From positions 5,174,501-5,238,500 of the forward strand of contig BSBM01000050.1 of the NCBI GenBank assembly GCA_027924585.1: a stretch of 64,000 nt of DNA, given 5' to 3'. The notes below the pieces were generated by a model. That model saw nothing but the letters and a program-made list of their open reading frames with translations, was not told the DNA's origin and ran no database searches. Positions within the stretch are counted from its first letter, which is position 1. Each line of letters starts with the position of its first letter. This DNA comes from Larix kaempferi (taxonomy: Eukaryota; Streptophyta; Pinopsida; Pinales; Pinaceae). The position numbers were made by a program, and so were the translations under genes. This document shows, in pieces, positions 1 through 10,518 of the stretch.

Positions 1-1097
1 GTGGAGGTATCGATTTTTATAATGGGTGAAATGTTAGCCATGTTACCTTCCTCGAAGGCTTCTAGGGTTGGTATTGGATATTTGAACCAATCGACCTTAG
101 TTGGTAAGAAGTCTTTGGACTCAACAGATAGTTGGTTCGCCATGGTGGACGTAGATGCCTCAGGGAGGAAGTATTATCGATGGTGCATATCATCCCAAGG
201 GTAATCCGGTGCGGTGAGTGTTTCTAGAATCTCCTCATCATTGCAAAAGTAGTCGATCCATAAATTCAGTGGCTCGGGTTTATAGGTAGTTGAAATCATG
301 TAAATGGTATTGATTTCTTCTGAATGGGAAGATTCTGGAGGGAATATTTCTTCAACAAGTGGTGGGGATATCTCTAAGTCAGCATTATTCATCTCGTATA
401 GTGCTTCTCTATAATCTGGGAGATCGGGGCAGTGAAGTGAATAATGTCCATAGATTCCGCATATTGCACAAGGGTGGTTTGTGCGTAATGACTTATCTCG
501 AGGTTGAGATGGTAATTCTAATTTAACCATTAGAACGTTGATGTCATCATCCAACATATTCATGTGTTCTTGAAGTGCTGGTAGTTGTGGACACAGATTG
601 GTGGCGTGGCCAATATAGTCACACAAGGAGCACTTAGGGAGTACACGGGTTGGGGGATTCTTGGCTACTTTGGGAGTCACTGGGGGGGTGTGAGTTGTGG
701 GTGAAGTATTGTAGGTTTGTGGACCTCTGCCCCCAGTGTGTCAGGGTTGAGGCGGGACATAAATAGATGTCGATGTAGTGCCCCCTTCTGGAATTGATCG
801 GTTTTGGGGGTTGGGACCACCAGGTGGTGGGAGATTTTGGGGGTTTTATATGCCAGGTGGTGGATGGTTTGACATATTCATAGGTTGTACCGGTTGTAGG
901 ACAACGGTTGGAGTTGGTGAGGGAATTGGGGCAGGTAAGTACCATACAGGTATTCCTAATTTTAAACCTGGAAGGTTAAGTGTAGCCATTACTGGTGTAC
1001 TGACAATTGTTGAAAATGGGAACAAGAATGGGATTGTGTGACTCGGTGTTGTTCCTATATGACTAGGCACAATGGGTGCTTGTGGTGGTGGTTTAGG
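1..1097 (-). pseudogene. H polyprotein: proline-rich linker with two CCHC knuckles between protease and RT
   Basis: Downstream of the protease the minus strand encodes a proline-rich stretch (about 1097-680, several frames, stops) and then a 168-codon ORF (680-174) with two exact CX2CX4HX4C knuckles: CSLCDYIGHATNLC at 632-591 and CAICGIYGHYSLHC at 470-429. The frame then hits a TAA after the residues MHHR, followed by YFLP and an acidic tail to position 1. The second Tat-like element in this window has the matching stretch MHHVSYFLPDL near 61720 but no knuckles, so this is the region just before RT. CCHC knuckles normally belong to gag nucleocapsid, which this element also has at about 7860-7820. 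RT itself would lie beyond position 1. Confidence 0.6.
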
Positions 1098-2130
1098 TTA
1101 TTGAATATGTTGTTGTTCATTGTGCGATAAGGTGCACAAATAGGATACTGCAGTTACCTGGAGAGGAGGTGGGATTGACGGGAAAGTGCTGGTCATGGAA
1201 GTATCCGAATATATCCCGGGGGTGACTAATGATACGAATGATGTCGATGCACTGAGAACGGGTTGTTCGATCATGGGAAGAACTTTTTCTAGTGCTGCGG
1301 GGGCATTGGGATCATAGTATGTAATGTAGTCGATTTTAATTACGCGTCCTTCATGAGGGAACATCATGATGCAGAAAACTGAAGAAGCGACAGCTTTCAT
1401 TTTGTACATGTAGCTTCGTCCCAGAAGGAGATTGTAATCAAGTTGGGCGTTAATGAACTTTATATCTATGAGAACCAGTTTTCCCCCAAGATGTATGGGT
1501 ACGTTTACTGACAATCCTTGAGGTTGAGCTACACGGCCGTCGTAAGCTCTTAGCACAGTAGTTGACGGTTGGAGCCGTGGGGATCCAAGTTTCTGCCATA
1601 CATAAGTGGACATAACACAGGTGGAGGCCCCTTCATCGATTATGCATCGATGAACAACGAGGTTGCGAATGGAAACAGAAAATTGAAAAGCTAGAGATGC
1701 AGGCATGCGAGGTTCAACTTGTTCTAAGTCAAAAGCCATCATGTTAGAGTCGTTAGGATCTATGGCACCGATGGCAGATAACAACAACTTTCTCTGTGCA
1801 GGACAATTATTCAAGATTTCGAGAGTGGACATAGTAGTGGGGGACTGAGCTAGATCCTCTACAATGTTATAGTTGGAAGCTACATGAGCATTCGGGTTAT
1901 TGTTAATCTTTCTCAAAGGGAAATGAGGTGCTTTGGGGACCTCGTCCATTGGCATAGTGGGTATGCGAAGTGGTTGATCTATTGGGAGAGTACTCGACGA
2001 TGGGTTGGTAGGTGTGGCCTCAGGGGCAGACCTGTATTGGTTTCGATGGGTTTGAATATTGACATCATTAGAGGACATCATAAGAAAATGGTGAGTGTTG
2101 GACTTAGCATGCTGGTAATCGACGACTGCA
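1098..2130 (-). CDS. H retropepsin-like aspartic protease region of gag-pol
   Basis: A 327-codon open stretch (2081-1098, continuing in frame upstream to the insertion point at 2130) carries the catalytic motif IIDEGASTCVMS near residue 150, then the hydrophobic LDYNLLLGRSYMYKM segment that matches the second conserved block of plant retropepsins. The residue after the catalytic Asp is Glu instead of Ser or Thr, as is usual in this plant Ty3 group. It would cleave the gag-pol polyprotein in virus-like particles. It is preceded on the minus strand by gag across the 2131-7628 insert. The first ATG is only the first Met after the insertion; the true start is far upstream in gag. The ORF ends at a stop near 1098, so the polyprotein is broken there. 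Confidence 0.75.
2126..2130. other. Target site duplication, left copy (CTGCA), of the compound gag-only element
   Basis: CTGCA directly before LTR1 pairs with CTACA at 7629-7633 directly after LTR3. One mismatch suggests an insertion that is not brand new. Confidence 0.7.
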
Positions 2131-2810
2131 TGTGAAAATCCTCATAGCAGATTTAAGAGATGATGTATACCTCACAAGAGTAATTATGATTAAGCAGGAA
2201 AATAGAAGAAGAGTGAACAATACAGTATAATGAGCAATAGAATAATATGGTACAATATAACTCAGATAGAAGCAATAATACTTCACACACACTAGTTAAT
2301 TAATCACAATATGGACAAATAAATAGTACAATGGTAGAGAGTATTTGAATGCCTAAGGTGGCAATTCGAATTAGCCTCTCAAAGTGATCATAAGATCAAT
2401 AGAGTGTCATCAGAGCACAACTAGGTGTCCTCATGATCATCGGAGCACAACTGGAAGTCTTCATCATCATCAGTGGAGTCATCAATACTCAAGTAACTGT
2501 CAACCATCAGTCAAACTAACTCTGGTAGGTGTAACTGAGTGTAAACTGAAGACAACTGGACTGGTAGGTGAAGAAGAGCGAGTTTCTCCCTAAAATCAAG
2601 GAAGAAGGGTGCATTAAGCAACTGGAGGGATAAAAATGAATAGTGAGAAGCTCCTGGGGGATGGCTAATTGAGGGCTAGGTGCTGGACTGGTGACTGGGA
2701 TGCATGCAAACCATAGAATGCATGCAAACCCTAAAGGTGCATGCATGACTGAAAATTTAAATGATCAAAATACTGGTGGGACTAGGATGGAGTATAGGAA
2801 TATCCTAACA
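2131..2810 (-). repeat. LTR1 of the gag-only element (outer 3' LTR)
   Basis: Starts TGTGAAAATCC and ends ATATCCTAACA on the plus strand, so TG...CA ends. It is 680 bp and clearly homologous along its length to the LTRs at 4760 and 6945. It includes short GCATGCA-rich repeats near 2700-2750. Confidence 0.9.
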
Positions 2811-2820
2811 CCCCCCCTTA
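2811..2820 (-). promoter_or_regulatory. Polypurine tract of the left gag-only unit
   Basis: On the minus strand the tract TAAGGGGGGG directly abuts the TGTTAGGATATT start of LTR1, the expected place for plus-strand DNA priming. Confidence 0.75.
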
Positions 2821-2975
2821 ATCCATCCTGGGCCCTGGTAACTAAGACCAAAGGTCACCCAATACAATGAATAATAACAATCAATAAACCAAGGAAGTGG
2901 GAAAATTTCATGGGAAACATACCCCCTCCTCAAAAAATAGACTGTAAGGCACACATAAAAATAAATGCTCCAAAC

Positions 2976-4604
2976 TCAAGCAGGTGTGATGCTTGGTCTT
3001 ATGTCTAGAGGTATCTTCTTCTTGGGAAGAAGTGGATCATGCTCAAAAAGCATGTGCTTGTACTTGATCCTCAGATCGAATGTGATGAGAACAAATCCAA
3101 TAGTATGAGAATGATCCTTGAACCTGTGATTCGAATCAGCTGAGGTAGGTTCAAATCTGTGAAAGTGCATATAGTCTTTTGTCTTCTCCTTCAAACCACC
3201 ATGGGTGAGATTATGCCAAAAATAACTATTACATGTTTGCTTGAAATCAAAATCAGATTTAAGACTTAAAAAATAGTTTCTTGAGATCTCCTTTGAACCA
3301 GCAGGGGTGAGATCAAAACTATCATATGCATGAGAAATTATCCCAAGCAACAATTGCTTAGAACCCAATTTAGATACAAGACTTGAATCATGGTTTCTTG
3401 AGATCTCCTTTGAACCATGAGAGGTGAGATCAAAACCACCATGGGTGAGATTATGCCAAAAATAACTATTACATGTTTGCTTGAAATCAAAATCAGATTT
3501 AAGACTTAAAAAATAGTTTCTTGAGATCTCCTTTAAACCAGCAGGGGTGAGATCAAAACTATCATATGCATGAGAAATTATCCCAAGCAACAATTGCTTA
3601 GAACCCAATTTAGATACAAGACTTGAATCATGGTTTCTTGAGATCTCCTTTGAACCATGAGAGGTGAGATCAAAACCACCATGGGTGAGATTATGCCAAA
3701 AATAACTATTACATGTTTGCTTGAAATCAAAATCAGATTTAAGACTTAAAAAATAGTTTCTTGAGATCTCCTTTGAACCAGCAGGGGTGAGATCAAAACT
3801 ATCATATGCATGAGAAATTATCCCAACCAACAATTGCTTAGAACCCAATTTAGATACAAGACTTGAATCATGGTTTCTTGAGATCTCCTTTGAACCATGA
3901 GAGGTGAGATCAAAACCAGTAGATGCATGAGAAATTATCCCAAGCGAATGGCAATGGCCATATTCTTCAATGACCTTTTGAAAGCATGGAATTATGATCA
4001 TATAGTAGTATAAAAGAGGAGATAGCTGGAAAGGAGCAAATGAATTACCTTCAAAAGCTGTTTTGACCTCCGAAATAATCATGTGATCATGATGCAAACC
4101 AACAGACTTTGGTGCAAGAGAGGATTTAGGACCTTCTGCAATATCTAGATTGTGAGCTGGCACAGAAAGAGAAGAAAGTTTGAGCATGAGTGGAGAATTT
4201 GCAAGTTCTTTGTCAACAACTTCAATATGAGATGATACTGGTTCATGATCTGAGAGACCATCAAGAGGAGCGAATGCATCACTTTGCTTGCTTTTGAAGG
4301 GGTTTGGAACAAATCCTTCATTTTGTTTGTTGAATCTTTCATCCAGATGGGCCCATAGCTCTTTTGGAGTTTCAACATCATCAATGATTTGGTATAACAT
4401 GTATTCAGGCAAAGCAGACATCATTCTTCCAAGGGCCATGTCACCTTTATTCAACCAGTCAATATTCTCTTCAGAGGATTCGAACTCTCTTTCAAAATAA
4501 CAATCAAAGAGATCATGGCTCTTCAAATATGATAGCATTTTTGGTTTCCATTCATCATAGTTGAATGGAGAAAGAAGAGGGATTCCTTCTAAATATGAAT
4601 ACAT
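2976..4604 (-). CDS. Gag-like protein of the gag-only element, intact, with triplicated 80-residue repeat
   Basis: A 542-codon ORF. Residues 1-95 resemble the Ty1/copia gag N-terminal fold (DUF4219/UBN2 type): NYDEWKPKMLSYLKSHDLFD, then DMALGRMMSALPEYMLYQI and ELWAHLDERF. The rest is unlike usual gag: no CCHC knuckle, and from about residue 230 to 470 an 80-residue block (core GFDLTSHGSKEISRNHDSSL and FWHNLTHGG) occurs three times almost unchanged. The right unit of the same compound element has only one copy. The ATG at 4604 is shared with the right copy. The intact frame next to a frameshifted sister suggests it may still make a capsid-like protein. The function of the repeat block is unknown. 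Confidence 0.7.
   Translation of the reverse strand: MYSYLEGIPLLSPFNYDEWKPKMLSYLKSHDLFDCYFEREFESSEENIDWLNKGDMALGRMMSALPEYMLYQIIDDVETPKELWAHLDERFNKQNEGFVPNPFKSKQSDAFAPLDGLSDHEPVSSHIEVVDKELANSPLMLKLSSLSVPAHNLDIAEGPKSSLAPKSVGLHHDHMIISEVKTAFEGNSFAPFQLSPLLYYYMIIIPCFQKVIEEYGHCHSLGIISHASTGFDLTSHGSKEISRNHDSSLVSKLGSKQLLVGIISHAYDSFDLTPAGSKEISRNYFLSLKSDFDFKQTCNSYFWHNLTHGGFDLTSHGSKEISRNHDSSLVSKLGSKQLLLGIISHAYDSFDLTPAGLKEISRNYFLSLKSDFDFKQTCNSYFWHNLTHGGFDLTSHGSKEISRNHDSSLVSKLGSKQLLLGIISHAYDSFDLTPAGSKEISRNYFLSLKSDFDFKQTCNSYFWHNLTHGGLKEKTKDYMHFHRFEPTSADSNHRFKDHSHTIGFVLITFDLRIKYKHMLFEHDPLLPKKKIPLDIRPSITPA
3196..3915 (-). repeat. Three tandem copies of a 240-bp in-frame repeat inside gag
   Basis: Units at about 3196-3435, 3436-3675 and 3676-3915 have a period of exactly 240 bp (80 codons). 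By eye only a handful of single-base differences separate them, for example tcccaagcaa versus tcccaaccaa near 3828. The homologous region of the right unit (about 5850-6090) has a single copy. The array is therefore recent and frame-neutral. Confidence 0.9.
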
Positions 4605-4748
4605 TGAAGCTGTAGAAGACCTACAAAAACAATAGAGAATAACTACAACTGCTACTACTGCAAAAATGCAGAAACTGCTGCACTCGAAATCTTGGTAATA
4701 ACATGAAAAAAACTCTCAAGAATGGAGATAAACAATAATCTCAACATG

Positions 4749-4759
4749 CTTTGATACCA
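4749..4759 (-). promoter_or_regulatory. Primer binding site of the left gag-only unit
   Basis: Minus strand TGGTATCAAAG begins directly at the LTR2 edge, one mismatch from the initiator-Met tRNA complement TGGTATCAGAG. Confidence 0.75.
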
Positions 4760-5469
4760 TGTGAAAATCCCACAGCATATCTAAGAGATGATGTATACCT
4801 CACAAGAGTAATTATGATTAAGCAGGAAAATAGAAGAAGAGTGAACAATACAGTATAATGAGCAACATAATAATATGGTACAGTAGAACTCAGATAGAAG
4901 CAATAATACTTCACACACACTAGTTAATTAATCATAATATGGACAAATAAATAGTACAAAGGTAGAGAGGATTCAAATGCCCAAGGTGCCAATTCGAATT
5001 AGCCTCTCAGAGTGATCATAAGATCAATAGAGTGTCATCGGAGCACAACTAGGTGTCCTCATGATCATCAGAGCACAACTGGAAGTCTTCATCATCATCA
5101 GTGGAGTCATCAATACTCAAGTAACTATCAACCATCAATCAAACTAACTCTGGTAGGTGTAACTGAGTGTAACTGATTGTAACTGAGTGTAAACTGAAGA
5201 CAACTAGACTGATAGGTGAAGAAGGGCGAGTTTCTCCCTAAAATCAAGGAAGAAGGGTGCATTAAGCAACTGGAGGGCTAAAAATGAATATTGAGAAGCT
5301 CTTGGGGGCTAGCTAACTGAGGGCTAGGTTCTATACTGGTGACTGGGGTGCATGCAAAATGCATGCAAACCCTAGAATGCATGCAAACCCTAAAGGTGCA
5401 TCCATGACTGAAAATGTAAATGATCAAAATACTGGTGGGACTAGGCTGGAGTATAGGAATATCCTAACA
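4760..5469 (-). repeat. LTR2 of the gag-only element (shared middle LTR)
   Basis: TG...CA ends as in LTR1. It is 710 bp, longer than the outer LTRs mainly because a short GTAACTGAGTGTAACTGA stretch is repeated near 5155-5200. It serves as 5' LTR of the left unit and 3' LTR of the right unit. Confidence 0.88.
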
Positions 5470-5480
5470 CCCCTCCTTAA
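5470..5480 (-). promoter_or_regulatory. Polypurine tract of the right gag-only unit
   Basis: Minus strand TTAAGGAGGGG abuts LTR2. It corresponds to 2811-2820 with one interrupting A. Confidence 0.7.
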
Positions 5481-5656
5481 TCCATCCTGGGCCCTGGTAA
5501 CTAATACCAAAGGTCACCCAATACAATGAATAATAACAATCAATAAACCAAGGAAGTGGGAAAATTTCATGGGAAACAAACCCCTTCCTCAAAAAGATAG
5601 ACTGTAAGGCACACATAAAAATAAATGCTCCAAACTCAAGTAGGTGTGATGCTTGG

Positions 5657-6782
5657 TCATATTTCTAGAGGTATCTTCTTCTTGGGAAGAAGTGGATCAT
5701 GCTCAAAAAGCATGTGCTTGTACTTGCTCCTCAGATCGAATGTGATGAGAACAAATCCAATAGTATGAGAATGATCCTTGAACCTGTGATTCGAATCAGC
5801 TGAGGTAGGATCAAATCTGTGAAAGTGCATATAGTCTTTTGTCTTCTCCTTCGAACCACCATGGGTGATATTATGCCAAAAATTACTATTACATGTTAGG
5901 TTGAAATTAAAATCAGATTTAAGACTTAAAAAACAGTTTCTTGAGATCTCCTTTGAACCAGCAGGGGTGAGATCAAAACTATCATATGCATGAGAAATTA
6001 TCCCAAGCAGTAATTGCTTAGAACCCAATTTAGATACAAGACTTGAATCATGGTTTCTTGAGATCTCCTTTGAACCATGAGAGGTGAGATCAAAACCAGT
6101 AGATGCATGAGAAATTATTCCAAGCGAATGGCAATGGCCATATTCTTCAATGACCTTCTGAAAGCATGGAATTATGATCATATATAGTATAAAAGAGGAG
6201 ATAGCCGGAGAGGAGCAAATGCATTACCTTCAAAAGCTATTTTGACCTCCGAAATAATCATGTGATCATGATGCAAACCAATAGACTCTGGTGTAAGAGA
6301 GGATTTAGGATCTTCTGCAATATCTAGAGTGTGAGCTGGCACAGAAAGAGAAGAAAGTTTGAGCATGAGTGGAGAATCTGCAAGTTCTTTGTCAACAACT
6401 TCAATATGAGATGATACTGGTTCATGATTTGAGAGACCATCAAGAGGAGGGAATGCATCACTTTGCTTGCTTTTGAAGGGGTTTGGACCAAATCCTTCAT
6501 TTTGTTTGCCGAATCTTTCATCCAGATGGGCCCATAGCTCTTTTGGAGTTTCAACATCATCAATGATTTGGTATAACATGTATTCAGGCAAAGCAGACAT
6601 CATTCTTCCAAGGGCCATGTCACCTTTATTCAACCAGTCAATATTCTCTTCAGAGGATTCGAACTCTCTTTCAAAATAACAATCAAAGAGATCGTGGCTC
6701 TTCAAATATGCTATCATTTTGGTTTCCCTTCATCATAGTTGAATGGATAAAGAAGACAGATTCCTTCTAAATATGAATACAT
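5657..6782 (-). pseudogene. Frameshifted gag-like gene of the right gag-only unit
   Basis: The same gag as at 2976-4604, with the matching ATG at 6782, but split into 6717-6178 (179 codons) and 6181-5657 (174 codons). A one-base loss near 6180 (catatatag for catatagtag) causes the shift, and another small change near 6715 disrupts the N-terminus. It carries only one copy of the 80-residue block. The N-terminal domain (DMALGRMMSALPEYMLYQI, ELWAHLDERF) is otherwise nearly identical to the left copy. It cannot yield the full protein as it stands. Confidence 0.8.
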
Positions 6783-6933
6783 TGAAGCTGTAGAAGACCT
6801 GCAAAAACAATAGAGAATAAATGCAACTACTACTACTGCAAAAATGAAGAAACTGCTGCAACTCCTGCACTCGAAATCTTGGTAATAACCTGCAAAAAAC
6901 TCTCAAGAATGGAGATAAACAATACTCTCAACA

Positions 6934-6944
6934 CTCTGATACCA
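6934..6944 (-). promoter_or_regulatory. Primer binding site of the right gag-only unit
   Basis: Minus strand TGGTATCAGAG begins directly at the LTR3 edge, an exact match to the initiator-Met tRNA type. Confidence 0.82.
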
Positions 6945-7628
6945 TGTGAAAATCCTCACAGCAGATCTAAGAGATGATGTATACCTCACAAGAGTATTTA
7001 TGATTAAGCAGGAAAATAGAAGAAGAGTGAACAATACAGTATAATGAGCAACAGAATAATATGGTACAGTAGAACTCAGATAGAAGCAATAATACTTCAC
7101 ACACATTAGTTAATTAATCACAATATGGACAAATAAATAGTACAATGGTAGAGAGGATTCGAATGCCCAAGGTGGCAATTCGACTTAGCCTCTCAGAGTG
7201 ATCGTAAGATCAATAGAGTGTCATTGGAGCACAACTAGGTGTCCTCATGATCATCAGAGCACAACTGGAAGTCTTCATCATCATCAGTGGAGTCATCGAT
7301 ACTCAAGTAACTGTCAACCATCAGTAAAACTAACTCTGGTAGGTGTAACTGAGTGTAAACTGAAGACAACTGGACTGGTAGGTGAAGAAGGGCGAGTTGC
7401 TCCCTAAAATCAAGGAAGAAGGGCGCATTAAGCAACCGGAGGGATAAAAATGAATAGTGAGATGCTCCTGGGGGCTGGCTAACTGAGGGCTTAACTGGTG
7501 CTGGACTGGTGACTGGGATTCATGCAAACCCTAGAATGCATGCAAACCCTAAAGGTGCATGCATGATTGAAAATGTAAATGATCAAAATACTGGTGGGAC
7601 TAGGATGGAATATAGGAATATCCTAACA
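6945..7628 (-). repeat. LTR3 of the gag-only element (outer 5' LTR)
   Basis: TGTGAAAATCC...ATATCCTAACA, 684 bp, homologous throughout to LTR1 and LTR2. Followed by the right TSD copy CTACA (7629-7633). Confidence 0.9.
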
Positions 7629-9827
7629 CTACATACGTAATTTGTTGCTGTGGTGCAGTGGATCCTTGAGGGGGATCATTTGGATGAGTGTTTACCGTGC
7701 CTTGGTTAGGTAAGGGATTTTGCAATATCATGGGTTGTTGCTGAGGAGGGGGTGTTGGCTATGCAACATGTCCTTGTCATTGGGCGTCGTCAGTCCATAG
7801 TTGACGTGCTCGATCTAAATGGGGACAATTATGTGTGTAATGGTCGTAGACTCCACATATGGAACAAGGATGGTTTGTTCTCAAGTTATTATTTTTAGCC
7901 TGTTTCGGTGGATGATCAGGGTTTTGGTTGGGGGGAGCAACGTTATTGTTATTTGGGGGATTAGGTGGTGGTCCACCTTGGTTATGTTGCTCGTTATTTC
8001 CATGGTTACATCCTCTTCCACGATTTTGTTGACCTCCTTGGTGTTGCTGATTGTTCTGGTTTGGAGGTTGGTTTTGCTACGCGTAAACATGCCCTTGGGC
8101 AGTAGGTGGGTTTTGAGGTCGTGCAGGCTCTGGAGCAGGTTGCAGTGGGTAGTAAACAGGAGGGTTCTTTGGTGGCCCTAGTGTTGGTTGCAATTGTGGG
8201 TAACCTTGAGCTGTTGGAAGTGTTGGAGCAAGAGTTGCTGCCTACGGAGGATAATAAGCTAGTTGGGCTTGTGACTGGACCGGAGTCTGGTGGGTCGGTT
8301 GGTTATAATATGGAGCTGGCGCATAAGCTAGTGGTGTATGCCCATAAAATATTGGTGGACACGAAGGTCCATGGATGTGATTAGTGTGTGTTATGGGAGC
8401 ATACGAAGTTGTAGCCCCAGAATTAAATGAAGCCTTAGAAAGGTCTGGGGTATTGTTTGTACTCGTCATGGTAAAAGGTTTGTTTTTCTCCGTAACCTGG
8501 CCGATAATACCATCGACGGCATGGGATGCCCCTAGTGCGTCATGGCAGGATAGATCACTGCGCGGGGCGTCAGGTAAAATAGTGTATAGATATCCTGACT
8601 GGGCATATATGATGTCGAATTGTTGAGCTTTTAAGATAGCTTCTTATTTTGACTAGGGTCGTTCGGAAGCTACATCTTTGGCTATGAGGGGCAGGAGTGA
8701 ATTGAGAAACCAATCCAAAAATATATGGCCGTCCATTTTTATCTTGCAGAGGCTATGGTGCTTACGCCACTCATGGATATGGTCGGTGATGTGGGTAGTT
8801 GTGTTCTATCTACAAGACAAAAGTATTTCAACTCCTGCATCATAGCGTACAGGTAGTTGAAAAAACTAGAGGAAAGTTGAGGCGAGGGACGTAAATTTGT
8901 TGTGGGTCCCATGTGGTTGCTCAATGTACCACTTGGCTGCAGAGCCAGTGAATTTTCTTTGTAAAATTCTTAGTCTAATGGAATCATCTACTATGGAGTT
9001 AGAGGAACACCATAGGTGAAACGACATGATGTGGTTCTGGGGATCTTCCCCGGCTTTTCCTTCAAACTTGGGGATGTCTGAGGGAATATTTTTGGGCATG
9101 GGTGGCCACGTAGGGTTGTGTCTGATAGGATCGTTGGTTAACCTGGCTAGGTCTAGTAAGTTTAGACTAGCCATGTATGGTAGACTGGCAGATGGGTGTG
9201 GCGTAGTGACTGGGACATAACTGTTAATGGTAGCATTATGTAGTGGTCCAGTGGCCCCTAAGGGCATGCAAGGTATGGAAGGGATGTGTCCTCCAACCGA
9301 TGTGGTGTGGGAAGGGCCGGCGATCCCAAGTGAAACATGGGTTGCAGAGGGGGTTAGGAATAGTGCCAGGAATTCCTAGGATCTGGGTTGTGGTAATGAG
9401 AGGGGGTGTGACCCCTATGTTGGGCATACTCATAACAGGTGGTGGTCCTGTGTTAGCCATACCTAAAGGGGGTATGGCCCCTATATTAGGCATTCCTAAA
9501 GGGGTTGTGGTTACCGTGGGTGGCACAGTAGTAGTAGGTTTTGTTGATATATCTCTAATAGCACTGGTGAAAAGGGGGTCGTATTGTGATCCAGCCATGA
9601 GGTTGGTTGGTGGTGTCTCAGTAGGGTGTTCGGATTCAGCCTTGGAATCAGATGTGAAATGAGGCGCGTCAAAATCGGATGACTGTGTCTTATGCCGATG
9701 ACGTGTCGAGTCAAGGGATAAGGCTCTACATCTGTGATGTGTAGAGTCAAGGGTACTGAAGTGAGGGGGTTCACCCTGACAACGGAGGGATTGTCTTAAA
9801 TTATCAATGGTGAGAAATGTATATGAA
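7629..9827 (-). pseudogene. H gag: proline-rich N-terminus, gag domain, CCHC knuckle
   Basis: Read on the minus strand: an open N-terminal stretch (about 9827-9240, no clear ATG before 9598, rich in P, T and S), a frameshift near 9250, the retrotransposon gag domain (9267-8866; WPPMPKNIPSDIPKFEGKAG, HLWCSSNSIVDDSIRLRI, AAKWYIEQP), then further gag with stops (HITDHIHEW near 8780; AQSGYLYTILPDAPRSD near 8580), a P/Q/N-rich segment, and one knuckle CSICGVYDHYTHNC near 7860-7820. The frame runs to the insertion point and continues at 2130. The same gag domain appears at 63993-63709 in element I. It is broken by at least one frameshift and several stops. Confidence 0.75.
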
Positions 9828-10159
9828 AAATATCAGTGGATGGTGGTGATGTAAAAAACTCAAAACCCTAGTGCAACAATGTGTGCAAGAGGGGAGTGAA
9901 AAAATAATGGCTCTCAGGCCAACAACCAACTTCAAAAACACTTATTATAATAGTTGTGCTATAATAAGTGGAGGGATCCAAAAAAGTGGTCAGAATACCA
10001 AAAGTCAAATAGTTCCTAGAAAAAGGTGGTGCTCACTAGACCAAAGGTGGGTATTGTATCATGCAAACACCTAACTAGAAGTATTGTGAGTCGACAAACT
10101 ATATCCTCTGCAAAGTGATGAAATTCAAGTTAGAAAATATAGAGTGTAGAATCAACGGC

Positions 10160-10518
10160 TAGATATCCCCCTACCGGGAGGGACACCGGGTAGAAAATCC
10201 TAAAAAATGGCAACTAGGATACCTCGTTCATGACACATTCGATTGGGTGAATCTGCAGTTTGGTTCTATCATCGCTATACTCCCATATGAGTAGTACACT
10301 GATAATTGCAAGAGGTATCCTTCAGTTACTGAATGGATTGCGGTATTCCACTCAGGCTTCCAGAACAAATTTGGCTACTTCAACCCTCCTAAGGGAGAGG
10401 CCTTCCCAATAAATTGGTTTATAACCATGTCAAAATAATTGAGGGGTGTTATTGGCACACCTATCCCCCCAATCCTACCTAGATACAAGATTCTTCAAGT
10501 GTTCCCTAAGAGGGGTTA
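10160..10518 (+). pseudogene. Unrecognised coding remnant antisense to H, two internal stops
   Basis: In one plus-strand frame (codon start 10211) a run of more than 100 codons is interrupted only by TAG near 10292 and TAA near 10436. It reads like protein: GYLVHDTFDWVNLQFGSI, then YPSVTEWIAVFHSGFQNKFG, YFNPPKGEAFPINWFITM and IPPILPRYKILQVFPKRG. I do not recognise the family. It lies in the H leader on the opposite strand. It may be a captured gene fragment, an antisense ORF of the element, or an older gene into which H inserted. Residue composition, not homology, is the basis. Confidence 0.4.

Larger units (their letters stand above)
2131..7628 (-). mobile_element. Compound gag-only LTR element with three LTRs and two internal regions
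   Basis: Three direct LTRs (2131-2810, 4760-5469, 6945-7628) surround two internal regions, each with an initiator-Met-type PBS at its 5' side, a gag-like ORF and a purine tract next to the next LTR. No protease, integrase or RT is present in either. This matches the described class of non-autonomous terminal-repeat elements that keep only gag (TR-GAG). The LTR-internal-LTR-internal-LTR order flanked by one TSD points to unequal recombination between two copies or a tandem template. Orientation is minus, from gag, PBS and PPT. It is inserted in the gag-protease reading frame of H. Confidence 0.85.

Noticed and set aside
778-1041. Glycine-rich plus-strand ORF
   Set aside because: Shadow of the proline-rich minus-strand linker of H.
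7819-8384. Plus-strand ORFs of 120 and 92 codons
   Set aside because: Complement of the P/Q/N-rich gag segment and its knuckle on the minus strand.
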